Shown here: piece by piece, positions 1 to 11,346 of the stretch
Layout of the letters: each line of letters opens with the position of its first letter
Numbering within the stretch: the first letter of the stretch is position 1
Translations under genes and position numbers: made by a program
The notes under the pieces: model-generated
Databases searched by the model: none
What the model saw: the letters and a program-made list of their open reading frames with translations, nothing else
Told to the model about the DNA's origin: nothing
From: Aphrocallistes beatrix
Lineage: Eukaryota > Porifera > Hexactinellida > Sceptrulophora > Aphrocallistidae
Assembly (NCBI GenBank): GCA_963281255.1
Contig: OY725497.1
Location: 3,774,968 to 3,838,967 of the forward strand
Length of the DNA stretch: 64,000 nt
Reading direction: 5' to 3'

Positions 1-1949
1 TGAATTATATATTATAGGGCATCTTGTATTTATGTGTAAATTATACTCCATGATTAAGAAAAAAGACATGCATCAGATTATCGTAAAAGGAATGATGAAG
101 AAAGCTGAAAAGATCTGCATACAATGAATTACAACCGATGCCAGTAGCAAAGTATTTATAGCAGAACACTAGGAAGTCGACAAATAGTGAAATAAATAAT
201 TCAACTTATCAATAAGATTAGTCTTTGATGTGAAAGGAACCTGGTGAAAGGAGGAGAGTAATAAGGTAAACCCTAACACCTCGTATTGTATAACAGTTCT
301 ATTTGGCTGACTTGATTAAACTCTTATTGTTAACATGATTCAATGAACTAGTTCCTGGCTTCGTTATAGAGTACTGCCAGGTTCTAGTGTGGCACTACCA
401 TAAGACTGAATACAACAGAGCTAGATCAGAGAGATAAATATTTTAATCTCAACAAAAAAGGTGCTTAGTACATCATGTTATTACATAAGACGTACGTGTA
501 CAGATTATTTGGCAAGATTAATTATCACAATCATCGAACTTTGCAGTTTACAGAGAACTTCTTGCCAAAATTCGTGACGTCATTGTTGAGAGGAGGGAGC
601 TCGCCATGCAATGATGAACGTGGGTAAACTACTGATGAACTCTGATCGAAAAGTTGCTAGTTGCTGTTGGATAAAATACTCCCTGGTAGTCAATTTTCTA
701 ATGTAGGAATTTTGTAATTGCAAGCATTATTGAAGATACGTGCAACTATTTGTATGGAACAATTGCATAGTAATGCAGTATGTCTGTCTGACATGAATGA
801 ACTGCAGTGAATTTCTAATTACACAATTAACATCCTCTGCACACACACGGTAAAGTTCAACTACGTTCCCACTACGTGTCTCCGATTAATAGAGTAAAAA
901 CTTCCCCAAACATCAACGAGAATTGAACCGTAGCATTGTTTGGGCTACTAGTTCATGATGGAGAAATATATATTTTGCTGTGTAGGGGGACACATGGAGT
1001 CTCATTCATCACTAAACAACACATGAAGGAGAATATGTCAGGATTCTCCATGGTAAGTGATAAGGAGATTAGCTTAATTAGACTAGACTCTGGTAAAATA
1101 AGTCTTAATAGTTGGGCAATAGAGAAAGGGAGCTAACCTTTATATAGTCGTGCATGGAAACCTCACCACATATAAGCTTTGAAGAAAGCTTCTTTTCCAA
1201 TTACGCAATATGAATGTGAGACGTTTTATTGAATTTAGAAAAAGTAATCTATCAGGCAGATTATACTAGAAAAAAAGTTATAGTAAATCTGACTGAGGTA
1301 TTAGTTTCTTCTACAATGATAGAGGGGTGGGAATTGTATTTGTACTAAATACTAGATGCAAATATAATCGAGTATTCGATTGAGCTAAGTAAGGAAATAT
1401 ACACATCGTTGTTATAAAACGCGATTCACAATTACACCTACAACATTAAAGTATTTGATTTAAATGTCAAAATCTTAAAAAAATAAAATTACCTGGATGA
1501 AGACATATACATTCAAGTGTGGAATGTATATTGGAGAAGCAGGATTCACATAATACGTACACGTTATTATCCCAATCTCATCATTCCCGTGTCGACATTA
1601 CCGGAACCTCTGCACTCAGATTAAATCACCCTCGGTCATCTGAACGTTTGAGCTAGTCACTAGTGTCAGGCATTTCGAAAATAGAGCTGCGTTATTAAGA
1701 CCAGCATTTTCAAGTTGTATTTGTAATTGAACAAAGATAAACTACAGAGATGCACCAGTTTAATATACCTAACAATTTCACTTCCACAACCGGTATTATA
1801 CGAACGTTTAGATTAATTCGCTACTAGAGAACCGGTTCTCAATTTTTGTACTCTGCTTGGTGTTTTTTGTTACGTATGGATGAATAATATCTAATTGCTG
1901 GGCATGACTTGATGTAGTTTAGTAGCGGTAGAAAGGAATTGGTCAAACC

Positions 1950-2103
1950 CAGAGGCGTAGTCAGGGTACGAGTCCCGTGCGACACATGCGGCCTAGGCCG
2001 CAACCTGAGGCTGTGCCTACTAAAGTTTCACAAATTAGCATTGGGTGCCGCAACCCTCTCACGGAATTGCCGCACCCTAAAAATTAGGCTGGCTACGCCT
2101 CTG
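1950..2103. mobile_element. hAT-type MITE with 8-bp target duplication
   Basis: The 154-bp element begins CAGAGGCGTAGTCAG and ends with the near-perfect inverse CTGGCTACGCCTCTG. It is flanked on both sides by the identical 8-bp sequence GTCAAACC (1942-1949 and 2104-2111). Eight-bp duplications and CAG-starting inverted ends are typical of the hAT superfamily. It has no coding capacity for a transposase, so it would have been mobilised in trans. Confidence 0.85.
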
Positions 2104-2814
2104 GTCAAACCTGTTCTTAATTCAAGTGACCATGCCTCTTTGCAGAATTTTCCTTTCGAATTCATCGGAACTAAATCGCCTCGTCTCCACAGGGAACTTT
2201 TTAATTTCAATAATTGGTTTATTTTAAATAATAAATGATAATTTTATGTGAATGGATCCATGGTAGTAGTTTGAGATTTTATAAATCCGAACAAAACTCA
2301 AAGATAAATACTCCGTTACAATCACTGATGTCAAGTGACGTATTTCTCAATGACTTGTATGTGGCAGAAAATAGTACTTGAGAGACAAAAATCCAGCAGG
2401 GCTATGAAGCTAATCGATAGAGACAACTGCGTAATGTTTAATTAAATATATTGATAGAATGAGGTAAGAACGCCTATATAGTATAGTGTTGATGCGGGCC
2501 GCGCGCAATATCATAATTTCGATGCACGAAATTCCAAATTATAATCTGGACATGTGCGTTTCCATCATATGGGCAACATAATTCATTTTTAGCACCACTC
2601 CGAGGATCTGAGGCGCTGCAAGCCAGTGGGGTCTGGGGTAAAGCCCCTGGAAAACAGTCAGACTATCCAGGATTTCAATACGAACAACTATACCATTAGT
2701 TTTTAATGAGATTCTAATTTTCTTGAACTAATCACAAAATCCTGTCTGTACGTACGTCAGAAATAAGCTTTGTGCACCTTATAGTTTCTTCAATCAAATC
2801 AATACAAATGGGAT

Positions 2815-2905
2815 ATCTTATATATTAAAATGCTAGGATTTTGTTCGTTTGTGTCTGAATTGATTGAAGAATTGGCAACTCGTAGAGATATGAAGATTGG
2901 CATTT
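2815..2905. repeat. Dispersed repeat, copy 1
   Basis: This stretch, containing GAATTGATTGAAGAATTGGC and a following CTCGTAGAG, matches 22617-22714 closely, including the preceding TTAAAATGCTAGGATTTT. Same orientation in both places. The repeat class is unknown; no terminal inverted repeats were found. Confidence 0.6.
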
Positions 2906-3368
2906 ATAACATGAACCTTGGTTCTGAATCTAATTATGAGTTTTAAACAGATCCAGATCCAAAAGTTCTGAAATGAATATGGTTAATGGGAGGGGACAAT
3001 GGATCGTGGGATAATTGTTGATGGTCCACAGGCAAAAAGTTTGAGAACTGCCCGTCGATATAGATTCTCAAGGCCAATTGAGTCAATTTACATAAAAGAT
3101 CAAACAAAGACTAATACAATGGAGGTATAATTCAAAGCAAAGCAAAAGTGAGAATTGAGCAATCGAAATTCAAGCAAGTGATGTCTAAAAATTGGAAGAG
3201 CGTTTAGGATAATAAGCCGAGCTGAATGTTGAAATTGACACACACAGTTGAATTTGAATGAAGAACTAATGATTACGAATGTACTAAGTGATGCGGTGAA
3301 TGATAGTATTTACAACTGTACGAGCTGAGTTTAAAGAGCACATGTTCCTAACATATTCCGTTCCTGTG

Positions 3369-4409
3369 TCATTGTAAGTCTAGGGATCCACTATCAGAGG
3401 AGCAATGAGATTCTCCTAAGGTATAAGGCAGCATATTCATGCTCAATAAATTAGAAGGGTCTTTTGGTGGGAGAAGTTGCTGGTTTATGTTGGTAGGGTG
3501 TCGAAAGAAGAACGAGCTGCGCTGTGTGGGGTCTGGAGCAGTGACTAGCGGTTGGTAGAAGGGAGGGGGGTGGAGAGGAGCTCCATTCGACATATTGTAA
3601 GGGGTCTGGTATAAAATCCCGTCTTCATAAGGCGCATAGAAGGTGTTGGTTGGAAGGGTAGGAGAGAGGATTCTGAAAGCAGGACTGTTCGTGATGTGAC
3701 TGTTAGACAGCTCCAAGTTCGGAGGGATGGCTCGGGGCTGAATATGCGACCAGCTCTTGAATTCAGAGATAAGTCCCGCGTCAGTTCCTGTGTGCGAGTG
3801 TGTGGACACCGGTTGGAACTGGCTGCTCTGTGGGTAGTAGAGAGAGGGGTACACGATCTCCTGCTGCTTAGGAGTGAAGGAGTAGGAGGGTGCCTGTGAA
3901 AGGGGGTATGAGGACACATCGCCATTAGCAATCCTCTCAAACTGCGAGTTATCAGCCGGCAGCGGAACCTCCTCTTGAGGAGAAGGTACCTGAAGGTCAG
4001 GCTGGTCTATGGGGAGGAACCAAGGGTTGTTGGGTGTCTCCTTGGAATCTAACTCAAGTTTGAGTGACCTAGCCTGCTTCTGACCTCTCTTGGGGTGGAG
4101 CAGCTTCTTCCTCCGAGGTCTATACCTGTATTGAGGGTATTTCTGTACATGTGTCTCTCTAATCCGTTTAGCCTCCATCCGATAAGGAGCCTTGCACTCC
4201 TCGCTTAGGTCTCGCCAAGACATCCCGAGTCGCTTTGAAATGTCGGTGTTGTGAAGTTTAGGATTTTCCTGTGCTATCTTTCTCCTCGCATCCCTGGCCC
4301 ACACCATGAACGCGTTCATGGGCCGTTTGACATGATTCTCGTCGATGATTACAGTCCCGTCTCGATCTAAGTTTCCTCGAGCCTCAATCTTGCCAGGCAA
4401 GCTGTTCAT
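3369..4409 (-). CDS. SOX-family HMG-box transcription factor
   Basis: The 346-residue protein carries one HMG box at about residues 26-104, opening with [19 protein letters not shown] and ending RYRPRRKK, the signature of SOX proteins that bend DNA at a minor-groove ACAAT-type site in the nucleus. The rest is a Pro/Ser/Gln/Tyr-rich tail without other domains, as in SOX activation regions. The box mixes SoxB-like ([13 protein letters not shown]) and SoxE/F-like features, so I do not assign a subgroup. The first ATG is at 4409; a possible splice acceptor (cttaag) lies just upstream, so an untranslated first exon is likely. It lies upstream in coordinates of CARM1 on the same strand, about 0.3 kb from that gene's stop. 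The coding part is one exon. Confidence 0.9.
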   Translation of the reverse strand: MNSLPGKIEARGNLDRDGTVIIDENHVKRPMNAFMVWARDARRKIAQENPKLHNTDISKRLGMSWRDLSEECKAPYRMEAKRIRETHVQKYPQYRYRPRRKKLLHPKRGQKQARSLKLELDSKETPNNPWFLPIDQPDLQVPSPQEEVPLPADNSQFERIANGDVSSYPLSQAPSYSFTPKQQEIVYPSLYYPQSSQFQPVSTHSHTGTDAGLISEFKSWSHIQPRAIPPNLELSNSHITNSPAFRILSPTLPTNTFYAPYEDGILYQTPYNMSNGAPLHPPPFYQPLVTAPDPTQRSSFFFRHPTNINQQLLPPKDPSNLLSMNMLPYTLGESHCSSDSGSLDLQ

Positions 4410-4727
4410 CAAACTTAAGAAAAAAGATAAATTTAATTAGCATGGCTAATATATATGCATATATATATATGTGTGAAATCTAAAAATTTATCAGAAATAA
4501 TCTCAGAAATCAGCGCACACTGTGACAGAGAAATAGCCCAATAAAACCTACCTACACACTAGAAGGCAAGAAAGACAGGAATTGAAATTGTAAAAATAAA
4601 CTCAGTTCTGGTCTCACAGAACTAAAGTAACTGGTGAATATTAAACAAAACTAAAGTCTCTCTAGCACAAATATCCAGTACAACCATAAGTATATGTGTT
4701 AGGACGTAAATGTGTTGACCGGACAAA
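4410..4727. other. Short SOX-CARM1 intergenic region
   Basis: About 320 bp that must hold the CARM1 3' end and the SOX 5' region. It contains a TA-rich microsatellite-like stretch near 4440-4475. No gene seen. Confidence 0.5.
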
Positions 4728-6347
4728 TCAGTAGTTCGAGTAGAGAGACTTAGAATGGAGGGAAGCATTCCCCTGAGGTTGTCCGGAGGCTGCCATGGAG
4801 GGTAGCAGGATGTTCCCCGTGTTCGGGTCCTGTTGGTAGACAGCTTGCACAGGGTTGGGCACATACTGCTGGTAATTCATTGGGTCCTGAATGGCGTTAT
4901 TGCCCGCAGGTACCATGGACATCGCAGTGACAAGAGAGTTGAGGTAAGTGTCTGTCGGGGAGGTGTAGGAGTTCCCCGGGGGAGGAGAAGGGGAGGACCC
5001 TGAGTACCGGAAGTAAGGATTCTTGAGGTCGAGAGAGTTGAAAGATCTCGCGCCTGACCCTTGTAGCCCAATGTCTATTTCCATGTCGTAACTCTGTCGC
5101 ATCGTAGCTTTCATCACCAGCCGGCCTTCTAGCACCTGTCCAACTTTAGCGAATACTGGGAACTTGAGCAGACAGCGCACCTGATACCAGTGCGTCAGCT
5201 GCTGGGTGGGGGAGGTGGATAGCCAGATGGTCTTGAGGCTACCCACGAATGCCACTTCAAACCAGAATGCCAACCCGTGAATCATCCCTGCCGTGTGGAC
5301 GCTGAATTGCAAAGGAATGATAATCTCTTCGAAATCGGACTCATTCACTGTTAGGAAGTTGACGTTGTGCTTCATTGGTTTCGCAGTGAGGATACGAATG
5401 TCGAACGTATCTACTATGGGCTGCTTGAAGTACTCCTCGAACGCCTGCTCTCTCAGATGCGATATATCCACTCCGTAGAAGGACTGCTGATACCAAAAGT
5501 TAGACTTGCCATACTGTTCCATGTACAGTGATTCGTCTGTGAAAGGAGCTATGTACAGATCTCCCTGTGTTGGGAACATAGACCCGCTATCTTTTAGGAA
5601 CTTTCTAGAATGCACGAAGCTCTCCAGCATGCGTTCATTGTAAAGCATGTACCCCATAGGCTCCGAGATGATGACGTCAACTTTCTCAGGGATATCTACC
5701 TCCTCTATCTTGCCGTACATGACCACGATCTTATCGGAGAGGTTGTTCTTGCGCACCAACTCGTCGCAGTGCAGAGCCATGGAGCTAGCCTCGACGGCGT
5801 ACACCTTGCGCGCTCCAGCCTGGATCGCGAAGAAGGAGAGGATTCCAGACCCAGCGCCCACGTCCAGCACGACCTTGTCTTGGAAGTCGGGGTAGTTCTG
5901 CAGCATGGCGTTCTGGTAGGTGGAGGTGCGGATGAAATCCTGCATCATATTCTGCTGCTGAGAGAGGTAGCCGTAAAACTGGAAGTATTGCTTGGCGGAT
6001 GAAGGCTCCGTGCGCTGAGTGAACACACTCTCCTTCGACTTAGCGGAGGTGATGAGCTGAAAGAAACGATTGTCATCGTCCATGCTGGACAGCTTGAGCA
6101 GGTAGGTGGCGTCTTCCTGGACGTGGATGAAGTAGCACTGAGCCTCGTTACGGAAGAACTCAATGCTATCGTCGAGATTAAAGTTGAGCAGCGCTTCGTT
6201 CTGGTCGTTCTGCAGGTAGCAGGTCATGCAGTCCACGACTCGCTTCACAACGAAGGTTCCCGTGCCGATCTCCACCACTGTTGTGTCTTCATTGACACGC
6301 TTGATGCCTACATTCCGGAACACAGCTGTGGGGTCTTGAGAAGACAT
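4728..6347 (-). CDS. CARM1: Coactivator-associated arginine methyltransferase (PRMT4/CARM1)
   Basis: A 539-residue type I protein arginine methyltransferase, which makes asymmetric dimethylarginine on histone H3 and on splicing and transcription factors in the nucleus. An N-terminal PH-like region (about 10-120) is followed by the catalytic core: [20 protein letters not shown]-binding [15 protein letters not shown], the double-E loop [16 protein letters not shown], and THWYQ (THW loop). The C-terminal tail (from about 460) is Pro/Ser/Asn-rich, as in CARM1's activation region. Similarity to vertebrate CARM1 runs from the PH-like part to [12 protein letters not shown], which separates it from PRMT1, 3, 6 and 8. 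The whole gene is a single exon here although CARM1 is multi-exonic in vertebrates. The ATG at 6347 gives MSSQDPT and a full-length protein. Confidence 0.95.
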   Translation of the reverse strand: MSSQDPTAVFRNVGIKRVNEDTTVVEIGTGTFVVKRVVDCMTCYLQNDQNEALLNFNLDDSIEFFRNEAQCYFIHVQEDATYLLKLSSMDDDNRFFQLITSAKSKESVFTQRTEPSSAKQYFQFYGYLSQQQNMMQDFIRTSTYQNAMLQNYPDFQDKVVLDVGAGSGILSFFAIQAGARKVYAVEASSMALHCDELVRKNNLSDKIVVMYGKIEEVDIPEKVDVIISEPMGYMLYNERMLESFVHSRKFLKDSGSMFPTQGDLYIAPFTDESLYMEQYGKSNFWYQQSFYGVDISHLREQAFEEYFKQPIVDTFDIRILTAKPMKHNVNFLTVNESDFEEIIIPLQFSVHTAGMIHGLAFWFEVAFVGSLKTIWLSTSPTQQLTHWYQVRCLLKFPVFAKVGQVLEGRLVMKATMRQSYDMEIDIGLQGSGARSFNSLDLKNPYFRYSGSSPSPPPGNSYTSPTDTYLNSLVTAMSMVPAGNNAIQDPMNYQQYVPNPVQAVYQQDPNTGNILLPSMAASGQPQGNASLHSKSLYSNY

Positions 6348-6938
6348 TTCTAAAATGTTGAGTTTCCTCTACCCGAGGTCTTTTCTCAAATAAATTTAGT
6401 TTGTCTTATCGGGGGAATAAACCACCTTCTAATTCCCATAGTTCAGACCGTGTTATTAGCAAGGGATTATCTAGGAGCGCAAGACGCTCCTTCCTTTAGG
6501 CGTATGAAGCCCGAAATGTTTAGGAGCGTGAAAATTTAGAATATTACCCAATTTACTCTATATTATAATGTTATTTAGCGATTTAGGCGTATGAAGTATG
6601 AAAATTTATTGGTTTGAGACTAGGAGCGTATCTCTGGAGGGCTGTTTAATACTTTGGTTATTAGGATGTTATTTTGTAAAAGCATTAATATTTTTCATGT
6701 ATGATATATGGTGTGTAGTACAAAACTCAATATTTGCAAATATTTGCAAGTTCACTGACGTAGTAATAGTAATCTATAATTAAATAATTAAACATTGGCA
6801 GAGGAATGAGTAGAACAGTAGGTATGCGAACGAGTCCATTGTGAATATTCCCATGTCTTACTTTGCTTTGTAAAGCGAGAATTGAAATTCATTCAATTTA
6901 TTAATCGGAGAGAATAGCATATTCCAATCGAGAGGACA
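6348..6938. other. Intergenic region
   Basis: Nearly 600 bp of AT-rich sequence between CARM1 and the DUF4604 gene. A few short motifs recur imperfectly (taggagcg, ttaggcgtatgaag at 6470-6620), suggesting decayed repeat material, but nothing codes convincingly. Confidence 0.4.
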
Positions 6939-7451
6939 TCAATCATCGTCAGAGGAATTCTCTTCATCGGAAGGTATACAAGTCAGCATCCGCTTTGAGG
7001 AGTCTCGTTCCTTCTTTTTCTTGCTGACACTAGAACAGTTATCAGGCTGTGTTTGACTATCCTCACTTGTCCTCTTAATCTTGGAACTCACAGGAGGTCG
7101 GTACAAGATCTTTCCATCTCGTTTCTCATCATAGGGCAGTTTAGAGATTTCTTTTTTCTTCTCAGCCTTTGATTCGGACACGAGTGATGGATCTTTCCCC
7201 TCTAACATATCTTTGAGTTCCTCCTTGGTATAGTCACAGGAAATAGTGGGTGTAACGGAGAGCTGTTCGTTTTGAATCAATTCCAACAATTCTGATTTCG
7301 GATCAAGCTCTTTGATGTCATCGTCCTTTGAGAGAGGTTCAAACTTGTCACTCAGTGTTGGGCCATCTTTGTAGCCAGCCTTCCTTTTGAAGGCTTTAAT
7401 GAAGCTAGGTTGAGAGGGTTCGGTGTATGAAATGTTATTCTTTCTAGCCAT
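6939..7451 (-). CDS. DUF4604 / KIAA1143-like protein
   Basis: A 170-residue, highly charged protein. The N-terminus MARKNNISYTEPSQPSFIKAF, followed by KAGYKDGPTL, matches the conserved start of the KIAA1143 (DUF4604) family, whose molecular function is not established. A second conserved piece is the short DGKILYRPP segment. The C-terminus is Lys-rich and then acidic (SDEENSSDDD), suggesting a disordered, probably nuclear protein. An in-frame upstream start at 7469 exists, but the family start is the ATG at 7451, which I chose. Single exon. Confidence 0.85.
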   Translation of the reverse strand: MARKNNISYTEPSQPSFIKAFKRKAGYKDGPTLSDKFEPLSKDDDIKELDPKSELLELIQNEQLSVTPTISCDYTKEELKDMLEGKDPSLVSESKAEKKKEISKLPYDEKRDGKILYRPPVSSKIKRTSEDSQTQPDNCSSVSKKKKERDSSKRMLTCIPSDEENSSDDD

Positions 7452-8132
7452 AGCTAACTTTACAATCAATTATTTGACAAAACTATCAAGTTGGCATTGA
7501 AATGTTTCAGCTTCCTACTAAACAAAATATATTTTCGATCTATCAGATAATGTTGCTTAAACTTTGGAAGCGAATTCCAATCGCTGCGAGTGATTGATCT
7601 GTCAACTGACAGCTAACGTAGGGGACACTGAAGAACAAACTTTTTTATCACTATATATGATCGATTTCCTGCCTTGACCGCGCTTCTACAATCAATCAGT
7701 CAAAAGCTACTGATAGAGGAGAAGGCGTGAATGTACAATTAAAACTTTTCGTTAGGGAGTTTGAACTATCCAGAGGCAGTACCACCTTTGAGAGGACAAG
7801 ACAATGCATTCAAGCATGTTGATCAAGAAATATGGCTGTAAACAAATTCAATGTTTGATATACCCTGCGTCAACTAAATTCTAAAGTTATGAGTTTTGTC
7901 CATTTGAAAGAATATATAGTAAATAAAGATATTAATTTGTTTACTATATGTAGTTATTGTAAACAAAAACAAACAAAATACTTATCATACAGTTTTGAAA
8001 ATACGATATTTGGAATATAAACCCCTAAACATCAGATCAACAGATGAAAGCTAGTCTCTCTGGCATATTTTTAGCATTCTAAATTATTGTATAGTTATTT
8101 TAAACTTCCGAGTATATTCCGTTTTGGAACTA
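7452..8132. other. Intergenic region
   Basis: AT-rich sequence between the minus-strand DUF4604 gene and the start of the BPI duplication; it must hold the 5' end of the former. No gene or repeat recognised. Confidence 0.4.
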
Positions 8133-8656
8133 TTAAGATAAACTTTGTTCTGTTATTAACTTATTATCGATCTTTTTGAAATGAACATGACTACACGTTG
8201 TTAGAAAGAAAGAAAAAAGGAGTTAAAGTATCCGTAAGTCACGCAGCGGAGAAGGGAAAATGATTGTTGTATCGTAAGTAAACTGAATTGACAACAACAT
8301 TATTAGGTAATATCTCAGGTGCATTATCCTAACGCAATAGTGTGGTCTACCTGGCACAAATTTCTCATCAATTATTTATGCCAACTGGGTAAGAATCCTA
8401 CCTGAATAATAGTAAATGATTACAAACGTCTGAAGACAAATCAAATGATTCTGTAATACTACCTAATATTTTTTATCGTAGATAAATCCTTATAATAATT
8501 ACAGTCATCAGGATAAATTGAAACATGATGGAAATTGTTCGCAATGCACTTTGCACTGAGGGTTATATCCCAACTGATAGCAAAATATGTACATATGCAT
8601 AGAACGAGCATTATGTAGAATAATCATTTCATTGATCAAGTCTATATTGAAATTAA

Positions 8657-8663
8657 TATAAAT
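8657..8663 (+). promoter_or_regulatory. TATA box of BPI-like gene A
   Basis: TATAAAT, 41 bp before the ATG at 8704. The same box is present at the same spacing in the duplicated gene, and boxes of the same type precede the two other BPI-like genes. Confidence 0.6.
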
Positions 8664-8703
8664 TGTTCCCAATTTCGTCTACTCCAATTCATCCTAAAAA
8701 AGA

Positions 8704-10227
8704 ATGATGAAAATTGATTTTTTTACAATCTTAATGATTTTGGTGGTTATGCCAAGGGGATGGGGTGAGGATCCAGGAGCTAGGGTTCTGTTGACAAAAA
8801 CTGGGTTAAGTTACCTAGTGGAGAAAGTAATGCCATTTCTGAGGTCGGAGATAAATTCTCTTTCGAATTTGGGAGAAGATATTAGTGGAGAAAAAGTTGG
8901 CTGTCATTATCATTTGAAGAATTTGAAAATCGGAGACGTTAAGCTTTCAGAACCCTCTTTACTTCCTGGAAACTCGGGCTTAATGCTGAAAGTAGATAGC
9001 GTAAGCTTGACTGGCAGTGGCGACTATGACTACCATTGTCCTCTATGGATTCACGGAAGTGGTAAGGTGGATATCAGCACATCAGACTCAAGCCTCAGTC
9101 TAGATATACAAATCAATAAGGACCAAACTGGACACCCCCAGCTCGTTTCAGAAAGTTGCTCCCTGGACATCTCCAACTTACACATTGATATCCACGGATC
9201 ACTGTCATGGCTTGTAGATCTATTTAAAGGACTCATCGAGGATAAACTCAAATCGTACGCAAATGATAAAGCCTGCCCTGCTATCAAAGATCTCATTCAA
9301 AAACAAGGAAACACTTTTATCGAAACATTTCCAATCAAAATGGAAATAGATAAGTTTACACAAATTGATTACTCTCTCGTAGACAATGCAGTGTCCACAG
9401 AACAGTACTTGCAGATTGACGTAAAGGGAGAATTCATATCGACTAATCCAAATGCTGAAAAGCCCCCATTTTCCCCTTCTTCCATTCCAGAACTCCAAGA
9501 AACTGGCAGAATGGTATTCCTGGTCTTATCTCCATATGTGGCGAACACCGCAGCATTCGTATTTCAAGAAGCTGGTCTGCTACAGTACAACGTTACTCCA
9601 AACTCGATAAAGTCAAGTATCCCAATCCCATTAAGCACACTAATATTCCACGAACTCATCCCAGGTTTCTACACCAAGTACCCAGATATGAATATCACCT
9701 TCAACATCTATTCGACTAAACCGCCCATCTTAGAAGTAGACACAGGCGCAGCCATGTTACATGGTAGTGGCGTCATCGAGTTTGCGGTCTATGATAGCAA
9801 CTGCGACAATGCAATCGTGCACGCATTCAGTTTAGATATCGAGGGCAGTACTGAAGTTAAGGTAGGACTGAACCGCACATCGACTTATACAAATGTCACA
9901 GGAGAAGTGGAGTCATTCGATGTCCAGGTCTACCTAAAGGATTCATCGATAGGACCCGTCAATGCTACCAAGCTGACTGAACTGATCAACCAGCTAAGCA
10001 AACAGTTCCTAGTACCGATAGTGAATAGGTACATCAAGGTAGGATGGACTATCCCTGTGGTGGAAGGTGTGAAGCTAGAGAACCTAGAGATCAAACTGGG
10101 TCAGGGCTACATCTTGGTTGGTTCAGACGTTAGTTACAACCCAGAACTGGATCAATCCCTGAAACAAGATGGTGAAAATACCGGGGACTCAGTAATGAAG
10201 AAATTGAGGCCTCATGTCAGATTCTAA
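8704..10227 (+). CDS. BPI/LBP-family secreted protein, copy A
   Basis: A 507-residue protein with a hydrophobic signal peptide (about 1-21) and the two-barrel BPI/LBP fold. The N-terminal barrel contains the two Cys (in SESCSLD and KACPAI) matching the single disulfide of mammalian BPI; the central part shows KGEF and RMVFLVLSPYVANTAAFVFQEAG, typical of the barrel junction, and the C-terminal barrel ends with VGSDVSYNPEL. The family binds lipids, and in vertebrates its members bind Gram-negative LPS or transfer phospholipid and cholesteryl ester. There are several N-glycosylation sites. Two extra Cys (67 and 112) sit in the predicted tip loops and could pair. Intronless, with a TATA box, as expected of an inducible gene. 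It is nearly identical to copy B except at the tip loops (residues 64-70 and W114). Confidence 0.9.
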   Translation: MMKIDFFTILMILVVMPRGWGEDPGARVLLTKTGLSYLVEKVMPFLRSEINSLSNLGEDISGEKVGCHYHLKNLKIGDVKLSEPSLLPGNSGLMLKVDSVSLTGSGDYDYHCPLWIHGSGKVDISTSDSSLSLDIQINKDQTGHPQLVSESCSLDISNLHIDIHGSLSWLVDLFKGLIEDKLKSYANDKACPAIKDLIQKQGNTFIETFPIKMEIDKFTQIDYSLVDNAVSTEQYLQIDVKGEFISTNPNAEKPPFSPSSIPELQETGRMVFLVLSPYVANTAAFVFQEAGLLQYNVTPNSIKSSIPIPLSTLIFHELIPGFYTKYPDMNITFNIYSTKPPILEVDTGAAMLHGSGVIEFAVYDSNCDNAIVHAFSLDIEGSTEVKVGLNRTSTYTNVTGEVESFDVQVYLKDSSIGPVNATKLTELINQLSKQFLVPIVNRYIKVGWTIPVVEGVKLENLEIKLGQGYILVGSDVSYNPELDQSLKQDGENTGDSVMKKLRPHVRF

Positions 10228-10396
10228 AGGGGAGGCACACTTTGCATGTTATGAATAAGTAAGTGTAAGAGTAGTGTTTGTAGGTAATTATATATTATCT
10301 AAAATGCTTCTTTTTTTTTGTTTTTACTTTTTTTTTAATCCATCAATTTGTGTGTGGTTAAAAATACAATACAGTATTACTAAATGTACTTTTTTG

Positions 10397-10778
10397 GCTA
10401 TGGCTCCAGTAAGTTCTGAGCTCAGACGAAAATGTCGACTCATCATGGAATTATGACGTCATTGTCACCTTTTTTTATAATTAGAAATTAAAGTTTTTCG
10501 ACTATAACTCAGCCATTTTAGGAGATAGAAGGCTGAAATTTTAATGAAATATGGATATTAATATACCTCACATATGATGCAACTTTCATCAAAAAAAATT
10601 TTAAATTGACTAATTTGATGATTTTTCGAGTGACATCGATTTTAGCAGTAAGACAGACGCATTTAGAGATGTTACCGCCCTTATAATTAATCACTGTGAC
10701 CCTAGGCGCCCACAGAGCGCCTCTGGCGGACACAAAGTGTCCGCCAGCCGCACAGCGCAAGCAAACGAAGCACGCTTG
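10397..10778. other. Spacer between the duplicated BPI units
   Basis: About 380 bp present only between the two units and not repeated after unit 2. It contains a perfect palindrome at 10723-10747. It may be an inserted element or the original flank. No gene seen. Confidence 0.5.
10723..10747. repeat. Perfect short palindrome
   Basis: CTGGCGGACAC, a 3-base AAA loop, then GTGTCCGCCAG. It lies about 30 bp before unit 2 begins, next to another small inverted motif (gcgcc...gcgc). Confidence 0.8.
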
Positions 10779-11299
10779 TTAAGATAAACTTTGTTCCGTT
10801 ATTATCGATCTTTTTGAAATGAACATTACTATACGTTGTTAGAAAGAAAGAAAAGGCTTAGAGTTAAAGTATCCGTAAGTCACGCAGCGGAGAAGGGAAA
10901 ATGATTGCTGTATCGTAACAGTAAACTGAATTGACAACAACATTATTAGGTAATATCTCAGGTGCATTATCCTAACGCAATAGTGTGGTCTACCTGGCAC
11001 AAATTTCTCATCAATTATTTATGCCAACTGGGTATGAATCCTACCTGAATAATAGTAAATGATTACAAACGTCTGAAGATAAATCAAAAGATTCTGTAAT
11101 ACTACCTAATATTTTTTCTCGTAGATAAATCCTTATAATAATTACAGTCATCAGGAGAAATTGAAACATGATGGAATTTGTTCGCAATGCACTTTGCACT
11201 GAGGGTTATATCCCAACTGATAGCAAAATATGTACATAAGCATAGAACGAGCATTATGTAGAATAATCATTTCATTGATCAAGTCTATATTGAAATTAA

Positions 11300-11306
11300 T
11301 ATAAAT
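11300..11306 (+). promoter_or_regulatory. TATA box of BPI-like gene B
   Basis: TATAAAT, 41 bp before the ATG at 11347, identical in context to the box of gene A. Confidence 0.6.
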
Positions 11307-11346
11307 TGTTCCCAATTTCGTCTACTCCAATTCATCCTAAAAAAGA

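Larger units (their letters stand above)
1..3368. other. Intergenic region, no convincing gene
   Basis: AT-rich sequence with only short open frames and no recognisable protein. It holds a hAT-type MITE (1950-2103) and one copy of a dispersed repeat (about 2815-2905) that recurs near 22617. A slightly GC-richer stretch around 2490-2650 may be another decayed repeat, but I could not define its ends. Confidence 0.6.
8133..10396 (+). repeat. Tandem duplication unit 1 (BPI-like gene A)
   Basis: This unit includes ~570 bp of upstream DNA, the whole BPI-like gene A and ~170 bp downstream. It is repeated in the same orientation at 10779-13024. Left ends share ttaagataaactttgtt; right ends share taaatgtac followed by a T run. 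Upstream, coding and downstream parts all match at high identity with scattered small indels (for example, unit 1 has 10 extra bases just after the stop codon). The unit boundaries are sharp, so this is a recent segmental duplication rather than two retrocopies. Confidence 0.9.

Noticed and set aside
936..1136. 66-codon plus-strand frame
   Set aside because: No ATG start at its beginning, no similarity recognised and no splice context.
1939..2238. 99-codon plus-strand frame
   Set aside because: It lacks an ATG start and mostly covers the hAT MITE.
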